Program-made: the position numbers and the translations under genes
Part shown: piece by piece, positions 40,901 through 52,469 of the stretch
How the letters are laid out: each line of letters starts with the position of its first letter
How positions within the stretch are numbered: position 1 is the first letter of the stretch
Notes under the pieces: model-generated
What the model was told of the DNA's origin: nothing
Seen by the model: only the letters and a program-made list of their open reading frames with translations
Databases searched by the model: none
Source of the DNA: Anisakis pegreffii
Lineage: Eukaryota; Nematoda; Chromadorea; Rhabditida; Anisakidae
Assembly (NCBI GenBank): GCA_035041965.1
Contig: JAPYMA010002771.1
Location: forward strand, 124,001 to 188,000
Reading direction: 5' to 3'
Length of the DNA: 64,000 bases

Positions 40901-43900
40901 TATTTTCAAAATTTTGCAAGGGTATTCCTGCTTTTGTGAATATTACTCATCGGGGTCACTGCGGTGAAGAGATCCTCCTTCAAATAGATGCACTGAAAAG
41001 CACACGTTATCACTAAAGTGCCATACATCCGGAGCGGTTGTGCATGATCATCCATGTATTTGAAATAGAGTTGTGCTCATGGCTGTTCGTTCTGTTGCGC
41101 GTTATTGTAGCGTTATCGCAAAATCACAAAATGAGAGCACCATTCAGATGCACCTCGTTGTGGCCGTTGTTCCACGTTTGCACGTTGTGTGCAGCAAGAG
41201 AATGGTGCATGGTCTTGTGAATGTAATCCTGGTTATCAGGGCAACGGACACGTCTGTTCAGCACTTTGTAAGTAGGCTTCGTTTTGCTTGATGTCACGTC
41301 TTTATTACGTTGCTATGATGCAGTTGTCTGCTGCTTAAACGCATTATAATGCACTCCTTACAATGCGTTTAGGAGACGGACAACCAAAACCTTCATATTG
41401 TAGTGTGCCAATATATGCTATTTCAAACGGTCAAATCTCTCAAGCTCTTTCATTTACTGAGAAAATATAGAACGAACGATTCTCAAACGAAGTGTAGTGT
41501 GTTTAAACTGAACGACTCAATTTTGTATGTGAATGTTACGTGACTGCTGATTAGCATTTTGCTTAACCTATATGCTTTTTTAAGCGAGTTGTCTTGATGA
41601 TCCGTCAATATGTGATCCGAATGCTGAATGTGTTCCTGGTGGGCATGGACAATACGTTTGCAATTGTCATTATGGCTATCACGGAAATGGTCGGACGTGC
41701 ACACGTAATGATTTCTTTTCTTTAACCTTCATTCCGTCAGCTTGTTGCGCTTTCAGTTCGAAAATCTGTTAGAGCGATTCTCAATTTTGAATTCATTCGT
41801 TCAATAAAGATGCGTTCACAAAGTAAATAAGCAAGAATTTCATTTTTACATCTATATCTGTTGACTGATTACTTGGTAATGTCTGCGAAATGTTCAACAT
41901 ACACAATGTTCTGTATTTCATTTTCATTCGTTTGTTGATTCCTTCGGTAAATATTTCGACAATGACCGCTTAAATATTTAACCTCTGAGATTGATGGATC
42001 CTGTTTTGCTTGTTTCATCCCTTCCACGTTATCACTGCGATAAATTTTGCAATGCTTTACCCTCGTCAACTTTTTTGGACGCGATCTATGAAAAAGTGTT
42101 CTCATTGATGAGTTCACAATGATCCAATTATAACTTGTCGATGCAAACTTATAGTCGACTGTTTTTGCGCAAGCATATCGATCAAGCATCACTTCGAAAC
42201 TAAACTATACTATAGTTTAACTAAAACAATTGTAATTGTACGGTACTTGCTTGAAATAATAAGAACTAAAATACTCAAACGTACATTTGTTGTTTCAAGC
42301 GATTTACTTGTATGTGCCCTCAGTGTTTACAAGAATTCCGTCATTGGCAAAGACTGAAACATAGTAACAAGGTGCAACATCATTAGCAAACTTTCAGCTG
42401 ATACCGAAGGTCGTGAGCAAGGTTTGTTAATCGGGCGAGGAATGACCGTTATTCAACGCGGTACCAATCCGGATATTCATGGAAAGCAGGTTCTTCCAAA
42501 TTTTTTGTTCATTCCAACACAAAGTTCTGCTTTCATTTCCTCTCATCTCATTCGGGCATTTATTTTCATGTAAAAGCCAATCGTTTCATTATGATCGAGA
42601 ATTTGATCTTTCGATCTATTCGATCGATCTTTTTATATTCACTGAAGAATTAATTGCGCACGAAAATTAATTTTCACTTCACGTGAAACAAATATTCATT
42701 GTCAACTGATATTGCAGCTGGTCGTTATCCCGCATCAAATCGTCGTCGGTATCGATTTTGACTGTCAGGAAGAGCGCATTGTTTGGAGCGATATTTCGGG
42801 TTGAATTTCTTGTTCCATTCAATTTCTGAATTTCATTCGGCGTTATATGCGATCAACACTTAACATTAAATGCTCATCATCAGCAACACCTCGCTATAGG
42901 GCACGCTCTGCGATCGGCTTCGATCAACGGGACGGATGAGAGGAAATTCCTTCAGTCAGAGCTGCAGAGTCCGGAGGGTATCGTTGTTGACTGGTCGTCG
43001 AGGAACGTCTATTACGCCGATTCCGTGAAGGATGAAATTGGTGTGGCGACGCTCGATGGTAAATATCAGAAGGCGTTGATCACCGAAGGGTTGGTCAATC
43101 CGCGTGCCCTTGCCATCGACCTCAGAGACAGGTAGAGATTTTTAAAGTTGACCCTTTCAATCTAATGTTTCATCGTAATTGTCTATTAGTTTAAGTTTGC
43201 CATTTCCAGCTGATGCTCAGACAGTTTTGTGAATCGAATACTTGAATCACTTTAAATTGATTTGGTAAATTAACGAACCAATTCAATGTTGAGTAAATGC
43301 ATGAGTCAAACATACAAGTTACTATTTTTTCAGGCATCTGTACTACTCGGATTGGCATCGTGAAAATCCTCTTATTGGTCGTGTTGATCTGGATGGTCGA
43401 AACAACAAAGTTTTCATCAATACTGACTTAAATCTACCAAATGGTGCAATTCCTATGATATTTTTTTAAAATTTTGTATTGAAATGTCTATGAGGAGTAG
43501 TCTATGTTACACCAAGAATTGATATAGCATAATTGAAATCAGTTGGTGGAAATGAATGAATTGAAGGGTTAACAATTCTGCAAGAGAGACGTGAGCTGTG
43601 TTGGGTTGATGCTGGTATGCAGCGTTTGTCGTGCATTGGATTGGATGGTCACAATCGTCGCGTTGTATTCGCACCTTTAGAATATCCATTCGGATTGACC
43701 AATCATAACGAACAACGCTTTTATTGGACCGATTGGAAGGAGTCAGTATTCGATTAGCAAATGAATATTACTTTTAATGAACAATTATTGTTCATGTGTA
43801 GTTTTCGCTGAATACGTGTTTATGGCTTTTCACTAACGATTCTCAGAGAAAGGACCACAATTAATGCATGCTTGAATGAGACGTCTTATTACTCAGCGTG

Positions 43901-44332
43901 GTAGAAATTTACATAAGTGTGTATTTCTGATACAATTCTCTTCGGATTTTGTTTGAATTATCGTATCCTTTCAGTAATCAGATTCATTCGGTTTCAATTT
44001 ACGGTGATGGATATACGTCGTTTCCGCCAACGATGGGAGGTACGGGACGACTGTATGGAATAATGTCTGTGCCGTTGCAGTGCAAAGGAAGTGAGAACCT
44101 TTCAATTATGAACATCAAACTGAAATTGTCGTTAATTCTCACAGTAAACAGACACTAGCAACAAGTAAATGTGTTCCTTTATGTGATCGGTACTTCGATT
44201 CATCAAGTCTTTTCAGCAGCAAACGGTTGTGCGGTAAATAACGGCGGCTGTCAGTATATGTGTTTACCGGGAACCACGCAAGTGCGATGTGCATGTCCGG
44301 ATAATGTTCAAGATCTTGAAGGATGCTCATAG
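28970..44332 (+). CDS. nid-1: Nidogen (entactin), basement membrane protein
   Basis: Secreted basement-membrane linker between laminin and collagen IV. 32 exons join in consistent phase to about 1639 residues (C. elegans NID-1 is of similar size): 28970-29065, 29431-29669, 30342-30549, 30633-30816, 30921-31079, 31344-31445, 33122-33232, 33316-33540, 34076-34201, 34425-34621, 34817-34856, 35092-35198, 35361-35913, 36196-36318, 36573-36737, 36906-37009, 37372-37468, 37538-37675, 38118-38297, 38974-39165, 39484-39621, 39833-39928, 40468-40644, 41148-41267, 41585-41704, 42398-42489, 42718-42799, 42900-43131, 43334-43443, 43567-43741, 43975-44090, 44217-44332. Order: signal peptide (VIFSLFFLLPLAYS), NIDO domain (residues ~33-280), acidic stretch, antistasin-like cysteine module (~296-329), Pro/Gln-rich linker, EGF, G2F beta-barrel (~484-740), about 12 EGF modules (several DLNEC/DECN type), YWTD propeller (~1333-1601: VYYADS, LYYSDW, FYWTDW), final EGF. 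Start chosen for the signal peptide; an upstream in-frame Met exists at 28796. Starts of exons 2 and 20 are the least certain. Confidence 0.95.
30014..30238 (-). other. Antisense ORF and local duplication in nidogen intron 2
   Basis: A 74-codon minus-strand frame ends ...KKQVIDAINELT. A second minus-strand frame at 30273-30500 carries ...TVTDAINELIG across the acceptor region of nidogen exon 3. On the plus strand the segments near 30019-30060 and 30303-30341 are similar (AATTCATTNATAGCATCANTCAC), so a piece of the intron end was duplicated. The antisense protein reading has an alpha-helical look but no recognised family; it is probably a by-product of the duplication. Confidence 0.3.
31919..31975 (+). 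mobile_element. Fragment of the hAT-like family
   Basis: Contains ATTGGCAAAACTTCATTCTT and TCTGACTATCATTAGCTC, matching the interior of copy B at about 32333-32382. It has no terminal repeat and lies just upstream of copy B in nidogen intron 6, so it is an older fragment or a local duplication. Confidence 0.5.
32163..33059 (+). mobile_element. hAT-like non-autonomous element, copy B
   Basis: 897 bp starting CAGTGGTTCTCATAGGG and ending ...GAACATGAGAACCACTG. Flanks are AGTTAATC (32155-32162) and CGTTAATC (33060-33067), an 8-bp duplication with one mismatch. It lies in nidogen intron 6 (31446-33121), ending only 62 bp before exon 7. Its interior matches copies C and D (CATTCTTTTCCTTGCTG, CACTCTCATAGCTGTT, GAACGATATTCGC, AATACAACACGTCTGAAAAG). 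No transposase is encoded. Confidence 0.85.
37749..37810. repeat. Near-perfect 28-bp fold-back hairpin
   Basis: Arms 37749-37776 and 37783-37810 are reverse complements with a single difference (a G-T pair when folded as RNA), separated by the six bases CTTGTA. The arms begin and end CTAGAAATAACTTC and GAAGTTATTTCTAG. It lies in nidogen intron 18. It may be a tiny MITE or fold-back element, or a stem usable as a small-RNA precursor; nothing decides between them. Confidence 0.8.
40170..40270. repeat. Short direct and inverted TTGCCTAA repeats
   Basis: At least four imperfect copies of a roughly 15-bp word of the form (T)TTGCCTAA(A/G/C)GAC in direct orientation, followed by inverted versions (TAGGCAAACTGTCC, TAGGCAAAGTG). 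Located in nidogen intron 22. The paired orientation suggests a small fold-back satellite or MITE remnant. Confidence 0.55.
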
Positions 44333-44529
44333 ATTTATTTCTCAACAATTTTTGTTTGCTTCTAATCTCGTTGAATCTTGCAAGTTCAATTGTTTTCACC
44401 ACAGTTCATGCTACTCTTCGTGCTGTCACATTTCAAAGCCTCTTTTCGCGTTAGAGATTTCGGAATTCACTCTGAATAAGTCTAACTTTAAGTATTTCCT
44501 CGTTGAATTTATTTATCGATGTTAAAAAC

Positions 44530-44535
44530 AATAAA
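44530..44535 (+). terminator. Likely poly(A) signal of nidogen
   Basis: AATAAA about 200 bases after the nidogen stop codon, the first such hexamer on this strand downstream of the gene. Confidence 0.5.
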
Positions 44536-45428
44536 AAATTAATTACATAGTCTTTAGTTTGTGTGTAATATTTCACTGTATTTTGGTTTCATATCGTCAT
44601 TGAAACGATTTGATGAAGCCATTTGAGCGGTTGCCGAATTACCGTGCTTTCGGGACTGTCACTGATTTTGTGCAAAAGTTGATAGGCTTGCATCAACAAT
44701 CACAAACATAGTGTTTGAATCGTTCAGATTCTGGAGGATTGATGTGGTGATTACGGTTTTGCTACATTAATTTTAAATTCGTCGTGAACTGTCAGATCGA
44801 TTGATTAAACGATTCGAGATTTCCTTCAATAATTGCGAAGGTGCAATGGTACAACTGCCCACTGAAATGTTCACCATAACCAATTATTTCACACTATCAA
44901 GTGATACACATTATATGATGTTATTATAGGACTGATTCGAGCCTTCAATCAATCACTAGCAATGCGTATTGATTTGTTCCTTTTGTAATGTTTCGTAAAT
45001 AATTTCCCATCGTTTTTACTCTTAATTGACAGGTGTCTTGCCATATATTGCTTTATATGTTTTATGTATACCTTCGTGTTCTCTGTACTGTTATATTCCA
45101 CGAATAAATGCCCTTATCGTACTTTGTCGGTTGTGCTTATCAGCTTTCACTTGACCAGTTCAAACCCACTCTAATACCCACTCATTTGGTATGCGTTCAC
45201 TGAAGTAAGGAAGAGTCACTCGAATAAGAAAGGGTCGCATGAAACCATAAAAATTATGCGATTTTCTTGCGAAAATAATTTCGTGATGTCACTTTGCTTT
45301 TACATGTGAACTTTCTTACGTTTCAGAATATAAATTTCGCTTTTCTACTATCTAATTGTAAGACAACTGAAAACATTCGAAGCAAATTGTGTTGAAAGCA
45401 TTTTAAGCGCAGAAAATGACAAAAGTAA

Positions 45429-45500
45429 TGACCCCGACGTGATTTGAACACGCAACCTTCTGATCTGGAGTCAGACGCGCTACCGTTGCGCCACGGAGTC
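45429..45500 (-). tRNA. tRNA-Trp (CCA)
   Basis: A 72-nt cloverleaf on the minus strand. Acceptor arm GACTCCG pairs with CGGGGTC (one G-U) with discriminator A. The D arm is GCGC-AACGGTA-GCGC. The anticodon stem TCTGA/TCAGA encloses loop CTCCAGA, giving anticodon CCA (reads UGG, tryptophan). The T arm is GCGTG-TTCAAAT-CACGT. No intron. A TTTT run about 9 nt downstream on the minus strand can serve as the RNA polymerase III terminator. Not encoded CCA, as expected for a eukaryote. Confidence 0.95.
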
Positions 45501-46283
45501 GTGTATATAACTCCGTCAAACGTGTATAACAACAATAGTCGACAACAATTTAATCAACGATATAAACCATAAGTAGCAATAAACGCATATTACTCGCACA
45601 AGCGTTTTGTTTTTCTAGTGCTTAGCAAGTCAGTTTTAGCTTCGCTATGACTTTAGCGTGAGTTGCACCTTTTGAATTTTGTTCGATATTTTAGTGATTT
45701 CCTCCGTTCAGTTTCAGTGACAAATACTTACTCTGAGACATTCTTATTGATCCAAATTAGATATCCGAACTGATCATGAGCTCGTTGCGTCTCTGCAACT
45801 CAGTCATTATCCTATCTTATCGTAGTTTCGAAATCCGTAAGCAAGTACGTACAATCCAAAGAATTTCCCTTGTGTAATCGACGCTTCGAATTTTTGGAAT
45901 TCGCATATTCCGATCGATATGATAATACCACATAATGCTAGAATATTGCATAGGTTAAAATGTTGACCGTAACGGTGGATTGTTAGGATGGCACGAACTC
46001 GGTCACAACATGAAATTTTATCACATTATATTTATATACAATTGCAGCGACAAAAACATGACCATATAGACCAAAACATCGAAAATATTAGTGAAGCCTT
46101 AAAATCACGCATGTCACCCCTAAAAACGTCACTCGGTTGAGCTTAATTACAACTTAATTACAACTGATGGATCAACGCAGCGAACAACTGATCCCACCAG
46201 CATCGACTGAACATAAATGGCTCATCACAGAATCATTAAAGACGATGAATCATCACATTTCATAACATACGAGAATTCGAGAG

Positions 46284-49200
46284 CTACGAAAGGAGACTGA
46301 ACTGTGTGAGGATTTGGAATGAATGTTTCGAAATAAATTCAATCAAAACATCCGTTATTGTTCGTTGATCCAATTCTTCAGTTATAATTGGTTTCATGCG
46401 ATTTGAGAGTTGTATTCTTGAGGTGAATTCCCTTTCGGTGTATCGTTGCAGCAGATCATGTGCAGCACCTAATGCCCACGACATCTCCATGCCTCGTAAA
46501 CGCTTCACCAACTGCAACGACAAGTCATTAAAATTTTCAGTCATAATTCTAAAAGGCTACAAATGAATCGGTAAGAAAGACTACCACTCAAACACCGACT
46601 TCCTTGGTCAATTACTGAAAATATTTCGTTAAAGCTCAGAAGAATACCTAAGAAGTCTTTCATATCCTCCTTCATGCATGCGATTATAGAAGGGATATCT
46701 CAATGACGATTCAATTTTACACTTCCAGTCTTCTCAAGAATCAATGAAACCACTCACATGTAACTCTTTATGTTCGTTTATTCCGTAACCATGCCGGAGA
46801 AGCGCATAAATATATGATAAGTCAAGACACTGCCACGCTTGCCACTCTTCAAAACCAATCTCGGCTGGTGAACGGGAGCATGCTGCAAGAGCATTAGTTG
46901 CATTTGAATGCCTACAAGGCGCTGAATATATGCATACAGTTTTCAATGTGGCAATATTAATTGTAAGTAAGATCGAAGGCTTTGCAACCAATTTCGAAAA
47001 CAGCTGCTTTCTGTTTAGATCAATTTGGATAAAGCTTGAAGAATCTCGAAACCTTTCATTGCAGCATGCTTGAAAACGTTCAGTGTTGTTTTATGACGTT
47101 TGCGGATATCATTTGGATACGAAATGATATTTGCTTCCAATGCACGGTCATAGAAGTAAGAGAACGCATAAATATCGCAGTCGTTTATCTCGTCCAGTCG
47201 CTGGATTTGGGATTGGTTGACGTACGCGATTGACGACTGCAGGCATTCATCAAAGGAGGATTCTGAGGAAGCACCACTGAAACCAGAGGTTATTTGACCT
47301 TGTTTCATTGGAATTAATGCTGATGTAGTTACTTAATCCTGTTTCATTAGAATTAATGGTGCACCTATCTGTATGAAGCAAAAATTGTCAACCGAAATAG
47401 AAGAAATGATTCAGCAATATGAAAGCTCACGTCACATTCCACGCTTCACCCGTATAGTCGTACATGCTCGCCGTGAAACCAGCTGGGAGACATTTGCTCT
47501 GAGGGGATTTCAGTTGGCCAGATTCGTTTGCATTTTTGACAATGCCAATGCGAGCAGCCACCAGACCATTACCCAAGTAGCTGTAAACGATCGATCTGTT
47601 ATATTAGAAATGAATGACTATTTTGAACGTTCCAAAGCACTTTCATGATACCATCATATCTACGAAACAATCACCATACCTGCGTGTGTAGAGCTGGACG
47701 CGATTACCGAATACGTTGAGTTGTTGTGAGAAGTTGGACGTGTTGGTGTTGTCGAACACTCGATCTGCATCAGCTCTTTCAAAAGTAACTTGAGTTGATC
47801 CACCGCCTAAATCGAACGTTGCACTTGTTCGCTTATCATTTGACTGATTCACTCTGTATCGAGCTGAAAATGTTTCAGTGTGTTTCTTTACTTTCATTCA
47901 AGATGCAATTCCAGGAAAATGATTCGAAACGAAGAGCGTTGACACTCACTGGAAATTTTTTGTGGAACAGAATTTTGTGTTGAATTTTTTTGATTTTTGT
48001 GAAGCATTGAAAATTTTTTGTGCTTTGCTCATTTGTGGAACAGAATCCTGTAAAGGTTCTGTTGTTGAATGATGCATCGAGAAGCATTCATACTTTAATC
48101 AATCGATGCAACGTATCAACTCAGATATACGCGCATACTAAAAATCAACTTGTCGAATTGATTTTGGTGAGAATGATTACCGTTTTGATTTTGTGCGATG
48201 ACATCTTGAATACGATCGGTGAGGAGATTGAGCGTGTACCAGGAGAAGACACCCTCGTCAGTGCCACTCATAATGCCGACGCCATTCTCATCCAATACAA
48301 AACCACTTTTCAGCACCTCATCTTCAACCTCAAAAGCAAACATTCACATGTTGTAGCATTACTGATAACCTATTTACATTGATAACATTATCACTGATCG
48401 ATAACCTCTTTACATTGATAAGAGGATCACTATATCAGTAACCAATGACATCACAGATCAACAGACAATACACCCCCAACTAAGTGTCAACCGGAGTTTC
48501 GTTTTTCGATGACAAATCAGAGGACAGTTTTTGTTCAAGATCAAGTTACTGCAAGATGACCCTGTAGGGACATTTTGATTTCGACGTGAAACAAAATCAT
48601 ATTGGAAGTGGAGCGTAATATATGTATTGATACATTCACTCACATTTGAAATTTATATTTTGAAGGATATTTCTTATCTCATCGTGAGTGAATGCATGGA
48701 AACTTCAATTTGCAAGTTATTCTTGATGGATGAAACTAATTTCAGCAGAAACTGCTAACATGACTCAAAATTCGGTAGGCTTGATCATCTGGTAACAAAC
48801 GAAGCCCGGCAGTTGCTCGCAAGGTGATCGGTGTTTGATGCCAATAGGCTTTTGGTACAGCTGACTGTGCTGCAGCCAGCAACTCGCTAACGCTATCGCC
48901 GGCTTTCCGTGGGTTCTGAGCGAATGATGAAAGACCTGGTTTCACCTGAAAGAATTCCATTTTCTAGGCTTGACTTTGAAGTAATGCATAGGTTAATCTA
49001 ATTGAACAGGATGTTTAGAAAGTTCATTCGTAATTGCACATGAAAAGCGCAAAATTGACTGACGTAGAAAGAAGCGGTGCTTATTATGATGAGATAAATG
49101 AAGCAAGAGATGTTCAGGCAAAAACCTCTTTGAAGGTTTCCTTCTCGACGCGAAATGGCAATAGAGAATTGTTGAGATCGTAACTGAATTCAAACAGATG

Positions 49201-50008
49201 CATTCTTGTACCTGTGGAACCGGCATCTATTATAATGGTGTGCAGTTGACACGATGTTATCGCCTAAAGAAATGTTATGATTTAGAAGTAAAACATTTAT
49301 ATTTAACCTAGAGATTGCGATATGAATTCGCATTTTCTGATTGAAGAACAAATCTGTCGTCAGTCATCTTTTCAAACATTTTACATTAAGTCTTCGTGAG
49401 GTTTTTCAATAAGTCTCAAGTGATTTTTTTCTGGAGAATGCGAAATTCGTTGTGTTGAGCAGTGACGATTATACTACACCGAAGTGCGAGTTTAAGAGCG
49501 ATTTCATCGCTATTCCAAATGTGCGTATTAATTGTGATTGACGAGAGTTAATGCCGAGTGAATTGACTTTAAGCACATTGACTGAGCAGTTGAGTGAATG
49601 TAAAATCAGTTTCGCTGACCAGATTCGCACAATGGACGGAGTGGAAACATTTCCTTCAGTTAATGACTTTCATATCGCTTTTTGTTTTTGCAATCTTCGC
49701 AACATAAAAATAATGTCATTGTTTAATCCATTTGATTTTTAATGGAATGTATCGAAATCCCGGGAATTCTAGTTTGTTCACAATAAAAAGAACGACTTTG
49801 AATGAAAGTAGTTGGGAAAGAAGCAATTTAAGAGAGTGAAGTAAACCTGATCAGTTGATTGTGCTGACAGGCAGTGCTTGATTTCATTGCTATCATTCGC
49901 CTTGAACCAGTACTCAGGAATTGATTGTTCAGATGAGAAGACCTCATTCACGATTGAGACTGTTGCGATTGCGAATAGCAGAATTAGGAGGCGATTCAAA
50001 AAGTTCAT
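46284..50008 (-). CDS. NTPDase (CD39 family), ENTPD5/6-like luminal UDPase
   Basis: Hydrolyses nucleoside di- or triphosphates; ENTPD5/6-type enzymes act as UDPases in the ER/Golgi lumen, supporting glycoprotein folding and sugar-nucleotide exchange. Nine exons, minus strand: 50008-49847, 49263-49126, 48945-48760, 48328-48181, 47863-47680, 47580-47450, 47298-47053, 46882-46758, 46511-46284; phases agree, 515 residues. An N-terminal hydrophobic segment (LNRLLILLFAIATVSIV) is a signal peptide or anchor. Apyrase conserved regions: ACR1 IIDAGSTGTRMHLFEF (~66-81), ACR2 RATAGLRLLP (~143-152), ACR3 GIMSGTDEGVFSWYTLN (~181-197), ACR4 FDLGGGSTQVTFE (~228-240), ACR5 DIYAFSYFYD, and the C-terminal MEMSWALGAAHDLL typical of ENTPD5/6. 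All key residues look intact. There is one TM only, so it is unlike the two-TM cell-surface NTPDases. The C. elegans counterpart is probably of the uda-1 class; I have not assigned orthology. Exon 4 and exon 7 acceptors are GAG and AAG. Confidence 0.93.
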
Positions 50009-52469
50009 CGTTTAACCACAAAACTGAGAAATTCAATTCCACAGAAGATCGCTTTTCAATCGTTTCCACTGATTATTAAAAGCAGATGATAAATAGAACA
50101 ATCAAACGATTCAATCATGCAGCTTCGGCGATATTCCACTATCACCTCGAGAATAGAAACTGTAGTGCCCGACCGATAGACACTGCTACTAATTAAATTT
50201 GGAGTAATTAAATATCATTACGCATCTCCTCGCTGCCGATGATGTGTACCCTTAAAAGCACTATTCTGTGAAGAAAGCAACTGGTTAGTAAAGAAAGCAC
50301 GCACAAATGTCACTCGCTCAAACATCAGTGATAACGATGCAAATGTCGTTGACAGACCATCGACGACCATCAATCCTCATGATTAAGTAACTAAAAAAAA
50401 CATGTCAACATCGCATGCCCTAAAAAAAACTACGTATGGAATGACGTTTTGAAAGACATACGGAAAAGAAATTAAATAATTGTCACTTCAATTGATTGAT
50501 TTGATATCGTAACGAAGAGAGAAACGAATACGGAATTGTTGAATGAAGAAAGGGCACGAAAAGATTATTTTATTGTGATCAGTGGGCAAGTTTAAACGGA
50601 ATTTTAGCTCAAAATTCTCACAAGAAGTTACAGTATCAAGCGTCGTTTTGAGAAAGAAAAAAAACGACAATTTTATAAGCAAACAATCGTTGAAGCGAGA
50701 ATTTTTTCGATAGTGCTTCTTTCACATGTTCACCTATGGCAATATCAGGAAATCTTGCATCATTCGAAAGTAAATGATCGCTATCGTCTCTGACAAGCAA
50801 GTGGAAAAAGTTCTGCCGCTGACAAAAACTTAAAAACTGCTCAAGCAAAACGAACGCACACAAAAACGTTCAAATCAAACGAGTCGTCGACAAATCACCA
50901 TCATTTACACGACATTGACCAGTGCATATTTCTATTATGATGACGTCTCAATCGTCACAAACTGATGATTTCTCAGTTGCCAGCCAATCGAATGCTAGAC
51001 GTTTTGGCAATTCTATTGATTGCAATATTACGCGAAATACTGCTCTAAATTTCCAGCTCTGAACTGTAAAAGTTGCACTGCAAAATTGAATCAGTCCTCG
51101 AATATGTCCGTAAAGACAGCGATTTTCATAGTCACTCAAATAACGGAATGTCGAACACAACGGAACCTGATGATGGTGTTAAGAACTAACAAACGAATGA
51201 ACGATTTATTGAAAGATGTCAAGAGGAGATTGGAATGAGACAAGGACGATGCAGAATCGATCCGATTTTATCACAGCATTTATCATTTTTCAGTGGACTG
51301 CGTATGCGAATGTAAACATCGATTTATTACGACGGCATATTCGATGACTCGTTGATACGATGATCATTCGTCTGCATACGTTTGCATACGAATTCACGAT
51401 ACACATCACCACCTAACATTCAACCTGACATGTCGTTAATTTATGTGTAAATTATGATGCAATACTTGATAGTATACCAGCAAGCTATCGAACAGTTATG
51501 AAAATTTGATATTTCAATGAAAGTTTCAGATAAATCAATTGAAGAAATACAGTGAATATACCGTTAATTGAACATTTCGTGATGTTGAAGATGCAAAGGT
51601 CAACCTTTGAAGTTTAATCAAATAACAAGTTATTTGCCTATGGAACATTTTTTTCATGATAATAAAATTCATCAGCTCTGTGGACAGCACACGTGTGGGT
51701 TTTTTTGGGTACACCAAATAAATGTAGGGAATCACTGAAGTGAAACAAAGGACGTTGTCATCTCAACACTCGATAAAAAATGATAAATTTCTTATCAGGT
51801 TGCCATGAATATGCATTGAATGTCCTCGAATGAATCACTTCACTTCTTTTCAGTTCCGTTTGCGATGATTTCTTCCAAACAGAAACATAAATTTAAACAG
51901 ATTGAATCGAAAGCATAAAGTAACCAATCCAATGACGCTAATAATAGTGAAAATGATAAGAATAAGAATAACGGCGAAGCATTAACATTCATAAGAATAA
52001 ATCTATTGCATAAGCAACGATATGAATTTTACGAAATGAATTAATTCTATTCTGTGGAATTGTATTCTGCTGGAAGATTGCACAGCAGTAGAACCAGTTT
52101 GTGTGTGTGTCATTAATTTGTCATTCAGCATCACCTCGCACCACTTGAAAATTTCTTTGGAACCAACATTCATACATATTTCCCAAATGGAAGGCACTCT
52201 CATGCACAAGCATCACTTATACATGTTATGAGGAAGTGGAATTGAAGTGAAAAATATTGATATTTTACAATGGGATGAATTCAATGATCATTCGATATCG
52301 TTGTTCGCTGATCCCGAACAGGACCAGTGTAATGAGCCATCTTGAACTTTTGAAATTGGAAATTCTATAAAGCAGTCAGATGTATACGAATACTTTGTAA
52401 GTGTAAACAATTTGAATGTTTATTAAAATTTTACAGTGTACATTTTTACTCAAATAACAATGAATATGA
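50009..52469. other. Intergenic between NTPDase and phospholipase
   Basis: Both flanking genes are on the minus strand, so this holds the NTPDase promoter and the phospholipase 3' UTR. A minus-strand frame at 50636-50863 has an unusually protein-like stretch (SNDARFPDIAIGEHVKEAL) but no splice context or family. Otherwise AT-rich sequence only. Confidence 0.35.
52419..52424 (-). terminator. Likely poly(A) signal of the phospholipase gene
   Basis: AATAAA on the minus strand 46 bases beyond the stop codon at 52470. Confidence 0.5.

Larger units (their letters stand above)
44333..46283. other. Intergenic between nidogen and NTPDase
   Basis: Contains the nidogen 3' UTR and a tRNA gene. No other coding region is recognised. 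The two flanking genes are convergent here. Confidence 0.4.
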
